A model generated the notes under the pieces. The model saw only the letters and a program-made list of their open reading frames with translations, searched no databases and was not told the DNA's origin. Both the position numbers and the translations under genes were made by a program. Shown here one piece after another: positions 20,415 through 32,096 of a stretch of 64,000 nt of DNA. The stretch is from Argyresthia goedartella (Eukaryota; Arthropoda; Insecta; Lepidoptera; Argyresthiidae). How positions within the stretch are numbered: the first letter of the stretch is position 1; every line of letters starts with the position of its first letter. The stretch spans positions 2,976,001-3,040,000 of the forward strand of contig OX463813.1 in NCBI GenBank assembly GCA_949825045.1. The letters run 5' to 3'.

Positions 20415-20912
20415 CAGGGTGATTTCGGGGTCGTGATCCCAACCATTTTTTTCTGACTCAGTAAATGATTGCGATGCTACCTGTATTTATTTTAATTGAA
20501 ACAAAGATGATTAGTTATTTACGTATTTTTATTTAAAAATTATTATTGACTCAAGATGCGTGGTCACCCAACATTAAATATTACACCTTTTTAGAAAACA
20601 AACTCTCTGATAGAATACTTAATAATTTATGAGTAATAATATCACAACACGTCAAAGTCAATAAACGTGTCAACAAGATTTAAAATAAAATAATTTAATT
20701 ATGCCTCCGCCGTACCCATTTTGTTAAGTCCATGCACTTGACATAAGTTTTCTTGGGAAATAGTAGGGTGACCGTGATCTCGAATTATCGCAGTTTTTTT
20801 TTTGCTGACTAAAATAAGTCGCTGGTGTACTGTTAGTCCTAACCTATCGTGATCCTTAGGAGAAAGTAAGTTAAATGCTTATTTCTTGCTCCACGACCCC
20901 GTAATCACCCTG
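20415..20912. mobile_element. MITE with CAGGGTGATT ends and TA duplication
   Basis: The 498-bp unit begins CAGGGTGATT, then GGGGTCGTG, and ends with its inverted complement. About 21 terminal bases pair with one mismatch. TA lies on both sides (20413-20414 and 20913-20914), as for Tc1/mariner-type insertions. The interior is AT-rich with no transposase, so it is non-autonomous. Confidence 0.85.
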
Positions 20913-21319
20913 TATATAATCGAACGGACATGTAATATAATGTATTGTGATGTAATTTAAATCTAATCTAAATATAATTTAATTTAAATTAATATTTGTA
21001 CGCCTTTAAGGTAGAGTGTGGCAAGAACAATATTTATTTAACAACCCTGTAACCCACATTCACAAATAAAATATCTTTATCTTTATCTTTATCTTTATAA
21101 TTGTCCGATATGCCCATTTTAGCATTTACGGATGGTGTTCCCCAGATGCCATAAGCAAACGTCAGTCAGTTGTCAATGTATGAGTTTATGGTGGTTGCTA
21201 AGGTTCACAAACATGGAAATGTAAAACACCGAAAACACCGCATAAATAACACGTATTTTTGCACAAAAAACACAACATTGGAACTCAGAGTAAATTTTGA
21301 AACAGCGACAAACCTCTTT

Positions 21320-21720
21320 TTAGGGTTCCGTACCCGAAGGGTTCCAAACGGGACCCTATTACTAAGACTCCGCTGTCCGTCCGTCCGTCTGTCACCAGGC
21401 TGTATCTCACGAACCGTGATAGTTAGACAGTTGAAATTTTCACAGATGATGTATTTATGTTGCCGCTATAACAAGAAATACTAAAAAACAGGATAAAATA
21501 AATATTTAAGGGAGCTCCCATACAACAATTCTTTCAATACCACATACAAACTTATGGATGCACCTGGTTACGTACATGGAGTGTGAAAGTAACCGCACCA
21601 ATAACTTTGTAAACAATATTTTGCTGTGTAAAATCCAAACTTTTCAGTCCACACCATCGCTTCCATTGAACGGTGGTACGGAACCCTTCGTGCGCGATTT
21701 AGACTCGCACTTGACCGTTT
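21320..21720 (+). mobile_element. TIR element, family T, near-complete
   Basis: Starts AGGGTTCCGTACCC and reaches GGTACGGAACCC near 21680, followed by the GCGCGATTTAGACTCGC and TTGACCG block. It shares all interior marks with the reverse copy at 8266-8684. The short GTCC run is at 21376-21392. Confidence 0.75.
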
Positions 21721-22059
21721 TTTTTTTAAATTAATTTTACGGCTTTGGGTTCATGTCTCTCAGCCGACATCCACAGGTCCTAAAAAAAAACGATTTTACA
21801 ACAATGTTTTAGTTAAAACTGACTAACTGAATTTTTAGAAATCACAAAAACAACGCTTTTAAGAGGATTTTGCATAGACAGATCTACAAACTTGAATTAG
21901 TTATGTTTTATAGGTAAGACTGTTCATTTTTGTTATTCGCTGTTATCATTAATGATCTTTCCTTCAAATATAAGAACTCTGCCACTTTCTTAAGAATATT
22001 TGTCTTTATTCATTCGGTTAGAATCCCGCGAGGAAGAAAAAACAACCGGGAATTTCTTG

Positions 22060-22256
22060 GCTCTTTATTCTTTATACTGTATTGCACAAAAACAGAAGAT
22101 ACAGTGATACAAAATGGAAATAACGTAGATAAAGGTGAGCTTCTCCCTAAAAAAAGAAAGAGAGGGTATTTCTTCGACGTCCAGATGTTTATCACCTCAC
22201 TGACTGTTTCCCACGATACAAAGTATCTTAGTGTGGGGCCAGAAGCAATGATTACA
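22060..22256. mobile_element. LINE 3' UTR fragment (minus) abutting a SINE B scrap (plus)
   Basis: 22060-22190 read on the minus strand carries the AGATAAG-type block and the TGCAATA..GAATAAAG end of the LINE tails at 4136 and 6339. At 22217-22256 the plus strand has ATCTTAGTGTGGGGCCAGAAGC, the 3' domain of SINE B. Confidence 0.55.
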
Positions 22257-22564
22257 TTTTAGTTTATCATCTGGTGTGTCATAGACATAGCCGAATGCAC
22301 GGACTATGACTCAAATTAAGTACCGCTTATATGCCATACTAGCACTGTTATTTCCCGAACGAGAGATTGCATCAGCTTGACTGTGAGGGCCGAAAGATGA
22401 AAGGCAAGTTAAGTACCTAACTTGCCTAAAGTAACCTCGGGTCAACGATGACACTAAGGTCGACTAGTTAGACGACGAGTTAATACTAAACTCAAGTAAA
22501 CTTTGGCAACGCCATACAAAATCTGGCGGTGGTGTTACCAAGGTTTACTCGAATTTAGCATCTC

Positions 22565-22876
22565 AACAAAACCTGCCAAGTGCGAGTCGAACTCGCGCAC
22601 GAAGGGTTTCGTACCATTATCTATAAAAACGGCAAAAAAATAATGTCTGTTGTATGGGAGCCCTCTTAAACATTTATTTTATTCTGTTTTATAGTATTTG
22701 TTGTTGTAGTGGCAACAAAAATACAGCATCTGTGAAAATTTCAACTGTCTAACTAACATGGTTCATGAGACAGACAGACAAATAGACAGACAGACAGACA
22801 GACAGACGGAAAGCGGAGTCTTAGTAATAAGGACCCTTTTACCATTTTACCCCTTAGGTACGGAACCCTAAAAACA
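22565..22876 (-). mobile_element. TIR element, family T, deleted copy
   Basis: Reverse copy with the GTGCGAGTCGAACTCGCGCA end, the AGTTGTTGT..GGCAAC interior and the GGTACGGAACCCT terminus, but missing about 100 interior bases. It contains an (AGAC)n stretch. Confidence 0.65.
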
Positions 22877-22881
22877 ACATA

Positions 22882-22998
22882 GCGTCACGCCTTACTCCAT
22901 ACGGGGTGGCAGAGCCACATATATGCCAGTTAAGCCAGTTATTCAACACTACATTTTGCGTAACCGGGGGCTAGCCCATCGCTGCAGTTATGGAGTTA
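22882..22998 (+). repeat. Family M short repeat
   Basis: Forward copy running CATAGCGTCACGCC, GGGGTGGCAGAGCCAC, CCAGTTATTCAACAC and GGGGGCTAGCCCATCGC. Confidence 0.65.
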
Positions 22999-23415
22999 AG
23001 AAGGTTTTCGCCCTTGTCAAAATATCTCATCATTGTCATATTATGTCAAAGTTGATTTCGAAATTATCTTCAAATCTCGGTTTCAGTCTTTCTGGAATGA
23101 GTGTCCATCAACTTTGAGTTGTGGGTTTTGCATCCGGGCGTCAGTGTGTTGCAATCGCGACAGCCGTGGCAATTTGGGACGTATTCCGTATAATTGCGCC
23201 GCCGTCCCGGGGGCCCGGGCTAGATTATCTACAGCTCTGGAATGTGCTAGAAGTATTGTTCAGTTACGATACTCCATACTGCTACCTTGGTAATGATGAT
23301 GTGGTCCGACCGATTTCGATCACGGCGACCGCTTCAACTTGTCGTCTGTAGACGTCGTCGAGGGCTCGCATGTGGCTTATGCAGCCAATCCTTCCTCGTA
23401 AAGATCCTTAGATTA
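22999..23415. other. Unassigned, GC-richer stretch
   Basis: Includes GCCGTCCCGGGGGCCCGGGC near 23200. Overlapping frames in all phases show no family motif. The block near 23085-23130 (GAGTGTCCATCAACTTTGAG) recurs near 25030, so at least part is repetitive. Confidence 0.4.
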
Positions 23416-23655
23416 GACGACCCGAATGGCCGAGTCGGCAGTGACCCTGCCTACGAAGCCCAGGGTCTCGGGTTCGAGTCCCCTTAGGGTCCCATATTTG
23501 TTTGATGAGAACGGATGTTTGTACCCTAGTCATGGTTGTTTATTTATCTTAGTATAATATTTCATTATATAATTATGTGTATCATTGTCTAATACCCAAG
23601 ATACAGGGAATCCTAGTTTGGGGCTAGATCAATGTGTGTAAATAGTGTGTGTGTG
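23416..23655 (+). mobile_element. SINE A, first of a tandem pair
   Basis: Full head (CCCGAATGGCCGAGTCGGC, GGTTCGAGTCC), body and 3' domain, with a (GT)n run in place of the usual GTCCAAGGTATTA ending. Confidence 0.9.
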
Positions 23656-23665
23656 TAATAGAAAT

Positions 23666-23910
23666 GACGACCCGAATGGCCGAGTCGGCAGTGACCCTGC
23701 TTACGAAGCCAAGAGTCCCGGGTTCGAGTCCCAGTGGGGGCAAATATTTGTTTGATGAGAACGGATGTTTGTACCCTAGTCATGGTTGTTTATCTATCTA
23801 AGTATAATATTTATCTATATAAGTATGTGTATCGTTGTCTAGTACCCAAGATACTGGGAATCCTAGCTTGGGGCTAGATCTAAGAGTGTAAATAGTGTCC
23901 AAGGTATTAA
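23666..23910 (+). mobile_element. SINE A, second of a tandem pair
   Basis: A complete forward copy beginning GACGACCCG only about ten bases after the preceding copy ends, and finishing GTCCAAGGTATTAA. This may be a second insertion into the tail of the first or a dimeric transcript. Confidence 0.9.
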
Positions 23911-24351
23911 GTAGTAAAGAATTTGCGCAGGTACTCGAAATTTTTGTTCTTTGCGTTTGGCGTCATTCTCAACGTGCCGGAGAACTTCAAAGGAAAATTT
24001 GTTATGAACCAAAGCCCTCCACACCGGTCTTTTGGAGGCTTGTTTCTCCCACTGAGAAAACTCGATGCCGCCCTTCTTCATGTGCCGCTGCAGCACATCT
24101 TTGTATCTGGGGTAAAGCTTCGTGTTAAAGCTTAGACCGAAGACAACTAACTGTAAATGCACTGTAAAGTAGTGGCTGTACTGTGAGTTACGTCCACAGC
24201 CCAGCAAATGGCTGAACTCCCTATCCGCGTTCAGTTCGGCTAATCGCAAAATGCCTGCCACTGTGCTTAGGCTGTTTGGATAATATAGTGATGTGCCTGC
24301 TGAGAATTTGCGAGACTTCTTTCGAGATTTTATAATTCCCGAAAATGACAT
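23911..24351 (-). pseudogene. LINE ORF2 C-terminal fragment
   Basis: A 162-codon minus frame (stop at 23863, inside SINE A) includes RYKDVLQRHMKK, IEFSQWEKQAS and RPVWRALVHN. This is the C-terminal signature of many invertebrate LINE ORF2 proteins, in which a (K/R)YKD..KR segment precedes W..LA..R..WR. The true element boundary is near 23911; the last residues of the frame come from the SINE. No 3' UTR or catalytic domain is present, so it is a remnant. Confidence 0.6.
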
Positions 24352-26257
24352 TTCGGGAATGATAAAATTTTTGAAGATAACTCTGAAAATTTTAGCTATT
24401 CCAAACCTTCCTTTTTAAATTTGAAACCTGAGATTTTTTATGTATTCTTTCTCATTACAGCTAACAATAAGCTATATCATTCAAACTTATACCTGTCTAA
24501 GTACACATTTATTATTTTAAAGAGATCGCCCAGATTCTGTACGTACTCTGCTTAATATATCAAATCTTATTCATATTTCCCACCAAACCATTCTCGAAAA
24601 CTTCAATGTTCCTTCCAAATACAATATCATTACCATTGCTATCCCGAGAACAACTCACATCACGATCCGCGCGAGTTCCTAAGATTAGCCTGTCCTGATT
24701 TCAGAGATGATGTGATTATCTTTAGTTGCTTATTTCTCTTTGTTTGCTGGATTTAGAAGCTAAACCATTGGATCTTCTTAAACTGTATCCCGATTCTGTA
24801 TCTCTTGACATATCTCGATTCCTCTGACATTCAAATTACTATCGCTTTAAATGACATATATGAACATATTTAACTGTTTTGTTTGGATGTGGTGAACGGT
24901 GTAAGGCGAGTAGCGACTTACCGACTTGCCGAATGCGCTGACTACCGTTCGATTAAAGTGCCGCTCAAATGACATACTGGCACTGAAATTTCCTGAGCGG
25001 GAGACAGGGACAGCATGAGTTTGAGTGTCCATCATATTTTGAGTTGTCGGTTGTGTCTCCGACTTTACCTTACTCAGAGATATTAAATGAACCCTTAATT
25101 AGACTCCAAATTTGAATTTACATACAAATCATTCACTAAGTAATCCTTACCACCGTACTAAGAGTCATTTACCCCGTTTATTGTTCACAATTCACAATTC
25201 TTTATGATCGCAATTTAAACCAATCCACAGCCATTTAAAATCTCCCCAGAATTTCATGGACTGCGTCGGACTTGGAAAGCTTCGTCGCATGTAAAAGCTC
25301 AAAAGACCACCCAGAGCTTTCTCAAATAAATCAGCCGCAAATCCAGGCAGATACCTAGTCTTCCCATTAAGCTTGACTTTGATTTGTTTTACCTATTTAT
25401 TAAAAGCTATTCGAGCTGAGATAAGTAAAAAAAAACTTTTACTGTAATAAAAGCAAATGCGTGTAACGTAAACTTAACTTTAAGTAAGCTATAATAAGTA
25501 TGAATTACTGTTTTATAGTTAAACAAGAAAACACTTACTAGAAATACAAAGTTGAGCACAACTTTGCTGAGAATGTAGTAAAAGCTTAGGTGTTGTAAAA
25601 CTTACTCATTCTATGTTGATAAGAAGATGGACTTCTAAGCTCTTTTTAAATTGACTTACGTTCGAATAGGATAAGTTTGTTTCGGCTATTCACTCAATCT
25701 AAGTGCTCTGTCAGCTTGTTAGGTAACTGTTAAACTTTGAGTAAGATATGTGAATTCGAATATTAGTAATTTAAATGTCGTAACTGTGCGTCTGCCACCC
25801 TATATGGGAAAGACGTCACGCTACTAAATCAATGATATTTTAGACACTTCAATAGTGAAAGTACCAGGTACCCAGCAAAACAAAGAGATGTTTCAAGTAT
25901 GGAGTTCATAGAATAGGAATATTTCGTAGGCCGTTGCTGCTGCTACGCACCTACTACGGCGTAGCGGTGACTACGACAATGCTCCGAGACTTAAGTCACA
26001 GTATAAATATAATCTTTTGGGTCAATAATTTATGTCAATAATGTATCTTTAGCTTCAATTCCAGGCCGAATTAGTTTGCAGAAGAATGTGGGATAAAAAT
26101 ATGTTAATTAGAGAAGAACTTGCGCAGACAATATATTGACTAGCTGCTATATTCATACTATAACAACTCAATGCGAATTCGCTCGGAGGCGAAATCAGTT
26201 TTCTATATGAAACTCACAACGAAAAAAAGGTTCAACAGATTGAAAACTAATGTAATT
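24352..26257. other. No gene seen; scattered repeat scraps
   Basis: AT-rich DNA. A family M scrap is at about 25785-25825 (CTGCCACCC..ATGGGAAAGACGTCACG). The stretch 24890-25050 resembles 22290-22400 (GACATACTGGCACTGAAATT and GAGCGGGAGACAG-type blocks), another uncharacterised interspersed repeat. Nothing else is supported. Confidence 0.4.
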
Positions 26258-26730
26258 CATAATTCTTTATTGCACGCAAATATTTAAAAAGTTACATTAA
26301 AATAAAATGCATGTACAAAGGCGAGCTTATCTCTAAAAAGAGATTTATTCCAGAAAACCAAGGCATTACAGGAATGGGTATCATAAAAGGGTAGGCAGTG
26401 CACAATAAATACTATAACTAAAATGCCTAGGAATCAATTAAATACCTATAAAATACAGATAGGATATACAAAATAATTACCGATATACACAATATAAACT
26501 TTACATATAATAATATAAATACAATAACTTTTACGAAAGAGAGAAGTAGTGCTCTTTAATACGTTTCTTGAAAGAGAAAAGAGTGGGAGTGTCTCTTATA
26601 GTGCAAGGAAGTGCGTTCCAGAGTCTGACCGCACGTAACCTGAAAGAGTGTTTATACGCAGCATTGTTATGCCGCGGAGTGGCTGAAAGTGAGACCGTGT
26701 GAGATCTCCGGCGCCGATCTTCCAAAAAGT
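26258..26730 (-). mobile_element. LINE 3' end with partial ORF2
   Basis: The minus frame 26725-26531 (64 codons) reads RRSHTVSLSATPRHNNAAYK, then RAVRLWNALPCTIRD and FKKRIKEHYFS, the C-terminus of a Jockey/CR1-like ORF2. A 3' UTR with the TTTTTAGAGATAAGCTCGCC block follows, ending TGCAATAAAGAATTATGAATT at 26258. It is the best-preserved C-terminus of the family whose dead copy spans 880-4834. 5' truncated. Confidence 0.8.
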
Positions 26731-26853
26731 ATTGATTTTATTTTTAAAGTTATTATCAAACGACGGAAATAGTAGTTTATGTGACTGCTACATAATAGAG
26801 GGCAATAACACTCGAGAGTTTTAATGCCTAATTATGTACAGTTACATACATAG

Positions 26854-27444
26854 TTCATCTACATACATATCAGAAGCTCTCTTTGATGTGTTCAGGAACC
26901 GCATGTTCGACCGGCATTGTGGCATTGATCATTGCTCTGCAGTTGTTTATCTTGTTCAGTAGTACCAACTTCACAGACAAACTAGGGGCGACACGCAGGC
27001 GGGCGTCGGTGTTCGAAATTTGAGTGCCATAATTTGGCAATTTTTTGTACATTATGGTCATAATGATCAATACTCACTAATACGCAGTAAAGAGGGTTTA
27101 TGATACGTGTGTAGATAAATTATATAAAATATTTTATCTACACACGTATCATAACCCCTCTTTATTGCTTCCAAAAACCACACGTTACGACCAGCATAAT
27201 GTTAAATTACTTTGTAAAAACTCATTTCTTATCCGAATATTGAACATTATGACCATAATGTGTAAATTTTCTACATATTATGACATTCAAATTTCGAACG
27301 CCGACGCCCGCCTGCGTGCCGCCCCTACTTTGTCTGTGAAGTTTGGTACTACAGAACAAGCTAAACAACTCATTGCCACAATGCCGGTCAAACATGCGGT
27401 TCCTGAACACATCAAAGAGAGCTTATGGTATGTGTGTAGATAAA
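26854..27444. mobile_element. Head-to-head pair of TTTATCTACACAC repeats (family K)
   Basis: Copy one is 26854-27119 and copy two 27133-27444, in opposite orientation with 13 bases between. Each has TTTATCTACACAC-type inverted ends around a roughly 300-bp core with CACATCAAAGAGAGC, TGCGGTTCCTGAAC and the GCGTCGG/CCGACGCCCGCC block. In several copies homology continues past one end (CTAGTGTATGTAACTGTAC), so true termini are not settled. No transposase. Confidence 0.75.
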
Positions 27445-27519
27445 CTAGTGTATGTAACTTGTCGTGTAACGATATGAACCTAAACAGAACCTAACAGAAA
27501 ACAACCAGGATAAAATTGA

Positions 27520-28090
27520 GAAATGACAGTTTATTAGGGGTATATACAATGACTTTAGAAAAATGATAAAAAGATGAGGGTGGATGAAATGAGACAGGTT
27601 TTATAAAAAATACAGGTATCAGATTTAAAAAAAAAAGGAAGCGGAGGACACGGAGAGTAGGAGCAGAAGGAGCAGTGGACACGGTCTGGCGAACCGGTCA
27701 GTGGAAGCACTGGTGGGCGACGTAGCACTTGCAGATGGAGAGCGTGGCCGGCGGCCAATCAGTCATCAGACCCCGACGGGCAGCAGGAGTAGGGGCCCTG
27801 GTAGTGAAGCGCCGGCCAGGGTAGAGGCCCGCAACGTGTCGGCCAGAAGTCACCGACGGGCAGGTGTAGCAGAGAACGGCAGGTGAAGTGGAGACCCAAC
27901 GAAGCGCCGGCCAGGGTAGAGGCTCGCCAAGTCAGGAGGCGTAGTAGTAGAGGCTCGCAGGATCCCGGGGCAGTGCGGCCCCGGGATAAGGCCTTTAGGT
28001 GATGCTTCTTGCTTGAGAGCTGAAGTGAGACTCTCCAGAATTTCAGAAATGTTCCGCTCTTATACCCTTTTTGGAGAGTTCTAAAAATTA
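27520..28090 (-). mobile_element. GC-rich unidentified module, possible reverse solo LTR
   Basis: A GC-rich island (27640-28010) in AT-rich DNA, with a roughly 20-bp motif GCGCCGGCCAGGGTAGAGGC occurring twice and a 10-bp hairpin ATCCCGGGGC/GCCCCGGGAT at 27962-27987. On the minus strand a TATAAG box lies near 28066, an initiator-like TCACTT about 39 bases on, and AATAAA at about 27537. That order would suit an LTR, but I could not find paired termini or a target duplication. No product is recognised. Confidence 0.35.
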
Positions 28091-29245
28091 TTTAAATTAA
28101 AAGCAATTTTTGTTAGTGGCCAAGAGAGAAAAAGTATTTTTGTAAAAGTATTGAAGCAAACATATCAGACCGCTAACGAGTTTGAATGGACATTGCCATG
28201 ACAACCAGATAAACAACAACAAAGTAAATGTCAGATTTTGGTTTCAGGCTCGTAATAGAAAAATCAACAAGTTCACATAGCCCAAATTACATAACAGCGA
28301 TAGATAAAAGGGTAGCGCACCAGCGCGCACGAAGCCCGAGATTGCAGAGTTTCGGAGAAAGCCAAATACAAGGTCACCAAAGGTAAACCCCTTCGCTATC
28401 GATTTAGAAGTGCTGATAGTGTGAAAATACGAAGCGAAAATGATTTGTTAATGTGTTCTTATGGTTTAAAACGTTACAGGGTCCTATGAAAATAAAGGTG
28501 ATACCAAATATCAGGCTGTACAGCTCAGCAAGTATCCAGCTGAACAGACCGGAAAATAGCACGTAAGGTGCACGTAAGTAACATAACACTACAAACTGTA
28601 CACAATTAGGCATTATGTATCAGTCACATAAACTACTATTGTTAACACGCAGAGGCGCGTGGCACTGAGGGTCTGTGCGCTCGTCTGCACCGACGCGCTG
28701 CCTCCGTGTATTTATTTCATCCGTCTAATCCTCAAGGGCATTGTCGCTTGCGATAGCCTTAATACAGTTAGTAGGCGCTCAATTAAGTACATTATTAGGC
28801 TAACAAACGGCTTTGCACATGATTTAAACTGTATACAGGTAGTAGTAATTGTGCACTTGATACTTTTAAAATTATAAAGACGCCTATTCGATGTAAATTT
28901 TGTTAAAACAAAACGTTAAAAGCATTCCTGTGCGTTTAGAAAGACTCCATAAAAAACTTCATTAAAATCCCTAGAAAATGGCTTTAAACACCCCATTAAA
29001 GCGGCGACCTGTATAGTGATATCTCGCTTTTGTGCCATTAAGGCGGAAAACTGAACAGTCTCATTGGACGGCCACTTCATAATATTTATGGTCCCATAAA
29101 CCGACTTGGTAATAAAACCGGTTTTATGCACTTTTTATGCATGATACGTGGCTGCGCAAACGGCAGTTTCGGCTGGTGCAATTACATTTGGGACCTAAGT
29201 GTATCGTAATTTTATGTCCACAGTGCGTTAGACTAATCCACTAAT
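28091..29245. other. No gene seen; one family K outer scrap
   Basis: AT-rich. 28596-28640 (AATTAGGCATTATGTATCAGT and CACATAAACTACTATT) matches the outer flank of family K copies near 26770 and 36900. No supported coding signal. Confidence 0.4.
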
Positions 29246-29248
29246 ATG

Positions 29249-29455
29249 GACGACTTGCGTGGTGCAACGGTTGTGGCTCTGCCTGCCATGCGAGAGGTCC
29301 CGGGTTCGATCCCCAGCTTTGGGTGAAGAAAAAAAACAGGTCTTGGATGTTTATACATATGTGTCGTCGCTGTTTATGGTTCTCACGACACGAGTATTTT
29401 GGGGCCAGAAGCAATTTATGTGCCGGTATGTAAATGTTAATGTTTATGTTTCAAT
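29249..29455 (+). mobile_element. SINE B, full-length
   Basis: The head GCGTGGTGCAACGGTTGTGG (A-box-like) and GGGTTCGATCCCC (B-box-like) are followed by an A-run, CAGGTCTTGGATGTTTATA, TGTCGTCGCTGTTTATGG and the 3' domain GGGGCCAGAAGCAAT, with a TGTTTATGTTT tail. Confidence 0.85.
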
Positions 29456-30289
29456 ATCATATTGTGAAAGTTTGGATTTTTGTATGACTGTTACTCAATC
29501 ACGCAAAAACAGCAAAACGCTTTTTTATATAGGCACCATCATCGATTTATTGATTGATTTGATTTAAATCTAGTACATAGATATATTATGAGCTTGATTA
29601 ACATATAGAAAACTAGACTACGCAGACGAAATTGCAGGCACCAGCTAGTTTACTACAAACAATTATTTATTATAAAATATAATTTATGTCTTTTGTTATG
29701 TACGAGGCACTATGTTTGGTTATGATTATTAAAATACAGGTCAGTTAACTAAAACTGGCACGTTCACAGTACCCACACTAATGTAATTTCACTATACAGT
29801 ATGTTTAAAAATGTTTTATTTTATTCTAACCTCGAAATTGCCTCGTCGATTGACACGCGAATGCCTAAAAGATCACGATATATTTATAAGCAATAGCGAA
29901 GCAAAACAATAACTGTCTCCTTCATACTCATAAGTTTGACCGCACGCGAGAGGGAGAGGCACACTATTTTTGATGCCCATGCAGAGCAATGTCACGCCGC
30001 GCACTTATTCACAGACACTACACAAACGCAACGTGTAAATGTGTTGAACGTGCCAGCTTTAGTAAACCGATCTTTACTGATAGAGCTTTTCTGAATAACG
30101 CTTGGTCAAGAAAACTTTAAAGTGCATATCGAAATAAAACATAAACATGACTATACAGGGACATACATAGAAATATTCTTGAGGAAGCTGTGGTACAATA
30201 AAACTACCTACCTACTGATATTAAGGCGAACAAATTAAAAATAGCATAAGAAGCTAACCATATATTTTATCATAAAATTATCCATAATA
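29456..30289. other. No gene seen
   Basis: AT-rich non-repetitive-looking DNA; no supported feature. Confidence 0.4.
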
Positions 30290-30575
30290 CGGAGATAGAC
30301 GTCGTACTAAGGTAGTCGATGTCTGCAAGCGAGTCACGAGATTAAAGTGGGAGTGAGCAAGACACTTGGCAAGGAAAGATGATAGTAGATGGACCAAGGC
30401 AGTAACAGAGGGTCTACCCAGAACCGCCAGGCGTCCAGTGGGCAGACCACCAGCCAGATGGACGGACGATATCATCTCCGTTGCTAGCCAGCAGTGGCTG
30501 CGGGAGGATCAGCACCGGAATGGATGGCGTGGTAAAGAGGAGGCCTATACCCAGCAGTGGGTAAATCTGTGCTGA
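30290..30575 (+). pseudogene. LINE ORF2 C-terminal fragment (GRPPARWTDD type)
   Basis: The frame reads RRRTKVVDVCKRVTRLKWE, a stop, then ARHLARKDDSRWTKAV and RPVGRPPARWTDDI, then WLREDQHRNGWRGKEEAYTQ and QQWVNLC. This is the well-known C-terminal block of insect endonuclease/reverse-transcriptase LINEs (GH.AR..D.RW..., GRPP.RW.DD, W...GEAY.QQW). The in-frame stop and missing catalytic region make it a remnant. Confidence 0.8.
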
Positions 30576-30663
30576 TTCAATGAAAAATTATCCCATTTTT
30601 GCTTTACTTTTACGTCTGTACTTTCTAAAAAGCATCTTTTAAAACAATTGTTTAAATTGAAGA

Positions 30664-30960
30664 GCAGATAAGTATGACAATAAATATAATGATCACCAAA
30701 AGTTGCAGAAAATATCAGGGCAAAATACTGCGGTGAAGGGTAAAGGGGGTGAGCGAAGCGGAGCCCCCTTCATCCTTTGTGTTAGGTTGAACATGTAAGT
30801 ACAACCAAAAAACTTAAAACATAAACTTAAGTACACAAAACATAAAAAGAAGGTGATCATTCATCCAAACACAATTTGGTGGTCGTTTACTAATTCTCGA
30901 ATTAATTTTTAGTAAATCGGTGCGTTTTTGGTGATCGTTTAAAAATAAGACGATAATTAT
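30664..30960 (+). mobile_element. Family D MITE fragment
   Basis: Contains the family core CAGGGCAAAATACTGCGG, GTGAGCGAAGCGGAGCCCCC and GTTAGGTTGAACATGTAAG. The terminal TCGCACATCAAAAATACTG-type repeats of better copies (36089, 47455) are absent. Confidence 0.6.
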
Positions 30961-31499
30961 CAATATTTAAGTATAAGTTATTTATTCCTGAAATTTGGTA
31001 CTTTAATATCACTATATTCAGGCTTTAATGTATGTGAAGACTACATTCAATGTATGTGGTAATTTTGCGTTACCAAGGGGTCAATAGTTGCTCGAAATTG
31101 TTCGTGGAATATAAACACGCGACTGGTGCGTCGCCAGTTTTCACCGAACATTTCTTTAACAAACGTTTCAAGATAATCCGTCCCAGCCCCTTGAGGCATG
31201 TTATTCTCCCTCAAATATAGAATTTCACACCCGGGAAACGGAAAAACGGTTCCTATTCAGATTCATATTCATGAATAGTCGTTTCGGTGGCAAAATGCTT
31301 ATCTAAACAGATGAAACTACCCCTTACCAGTCGCAATATCTACCAATGATGATTTGTTTCCCACTCAGAGACCGGTCTGATTTTATCTCTATTTTACTCG
31401 TATTTCGGAAAAAGGTCGCATGTGTGGGTAGAACAACAAACGAGGTCTGTTTAATATTTGTTGAAAGAAATCTCTTGTGAGAGAGAAGCTTCCCATTGA

Positions 31500-31800
31500 A
31501 ACATAGCGTCACGCCTTTTCCCATATAGGATGGCAGAGGCACAATTTTGCCCACATTTAGCCAGTTATTAAATACTCAGTTTTGTATAACAGGGGGCTAG
31601 CTCATCGACGCTATGGAGTAATGAAGGGCTCCCTTTGTGTTTCTATACATTTTAACACTGTATTTTTATTTTTTTTGCTTAATTAGTATTTACCTTCGTA
31701 TACCATGGTTTGCTGGAAGAAATCATTTGTTAGAGATAAGCCTGCATTTGTACACATTTACCTTATAAGTACACAATAAAGAAATTATGTATACCCTTAG
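31500..31800 (+). repeat. Family M copy followed by a LINE 3' tail
   Basis: 31502-31615 is a forward family M copy. 31690-31800 has GGTTTGCTGGAAGAAATCA, AGAGATAAGCC and a CACAATAAAGAAATTATG end, the 3' UTR of the 4136 LINE family. Confidence 0.65.
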
Positions 31801-32096
31801 CATGATTATACGAATTATTATACATATTTTACGTTTATGGGGAAACTCTACTCTATAAATTATACTGTATCTACTAGTAGTTTGATCTCTTATCGTAAAA
31901 TTATCGATTCTTGGTACTTTTCACATAATAATATGAGAATGTTTTCAGATCTCGAACCGCTATTAAACTTTTATTGCTACTTCATATGTTAAGTACCAAA
32001 GCTTGCTTAGTCTCTGCCTACCACTCTTCTTAGAGAAAAGCATGACCGTTGTATGTATTATTTTGTAAGTAATCTTGTTATGTATAGGTATGTATG

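Noticed and set aside
23416..23490. tRNA gene suggested by A and B boxes
   Set aside because: The tRNA-like head continues into the SINE A body and recurs in about a dozen copies; acceptor-stem pairing is not maintained.
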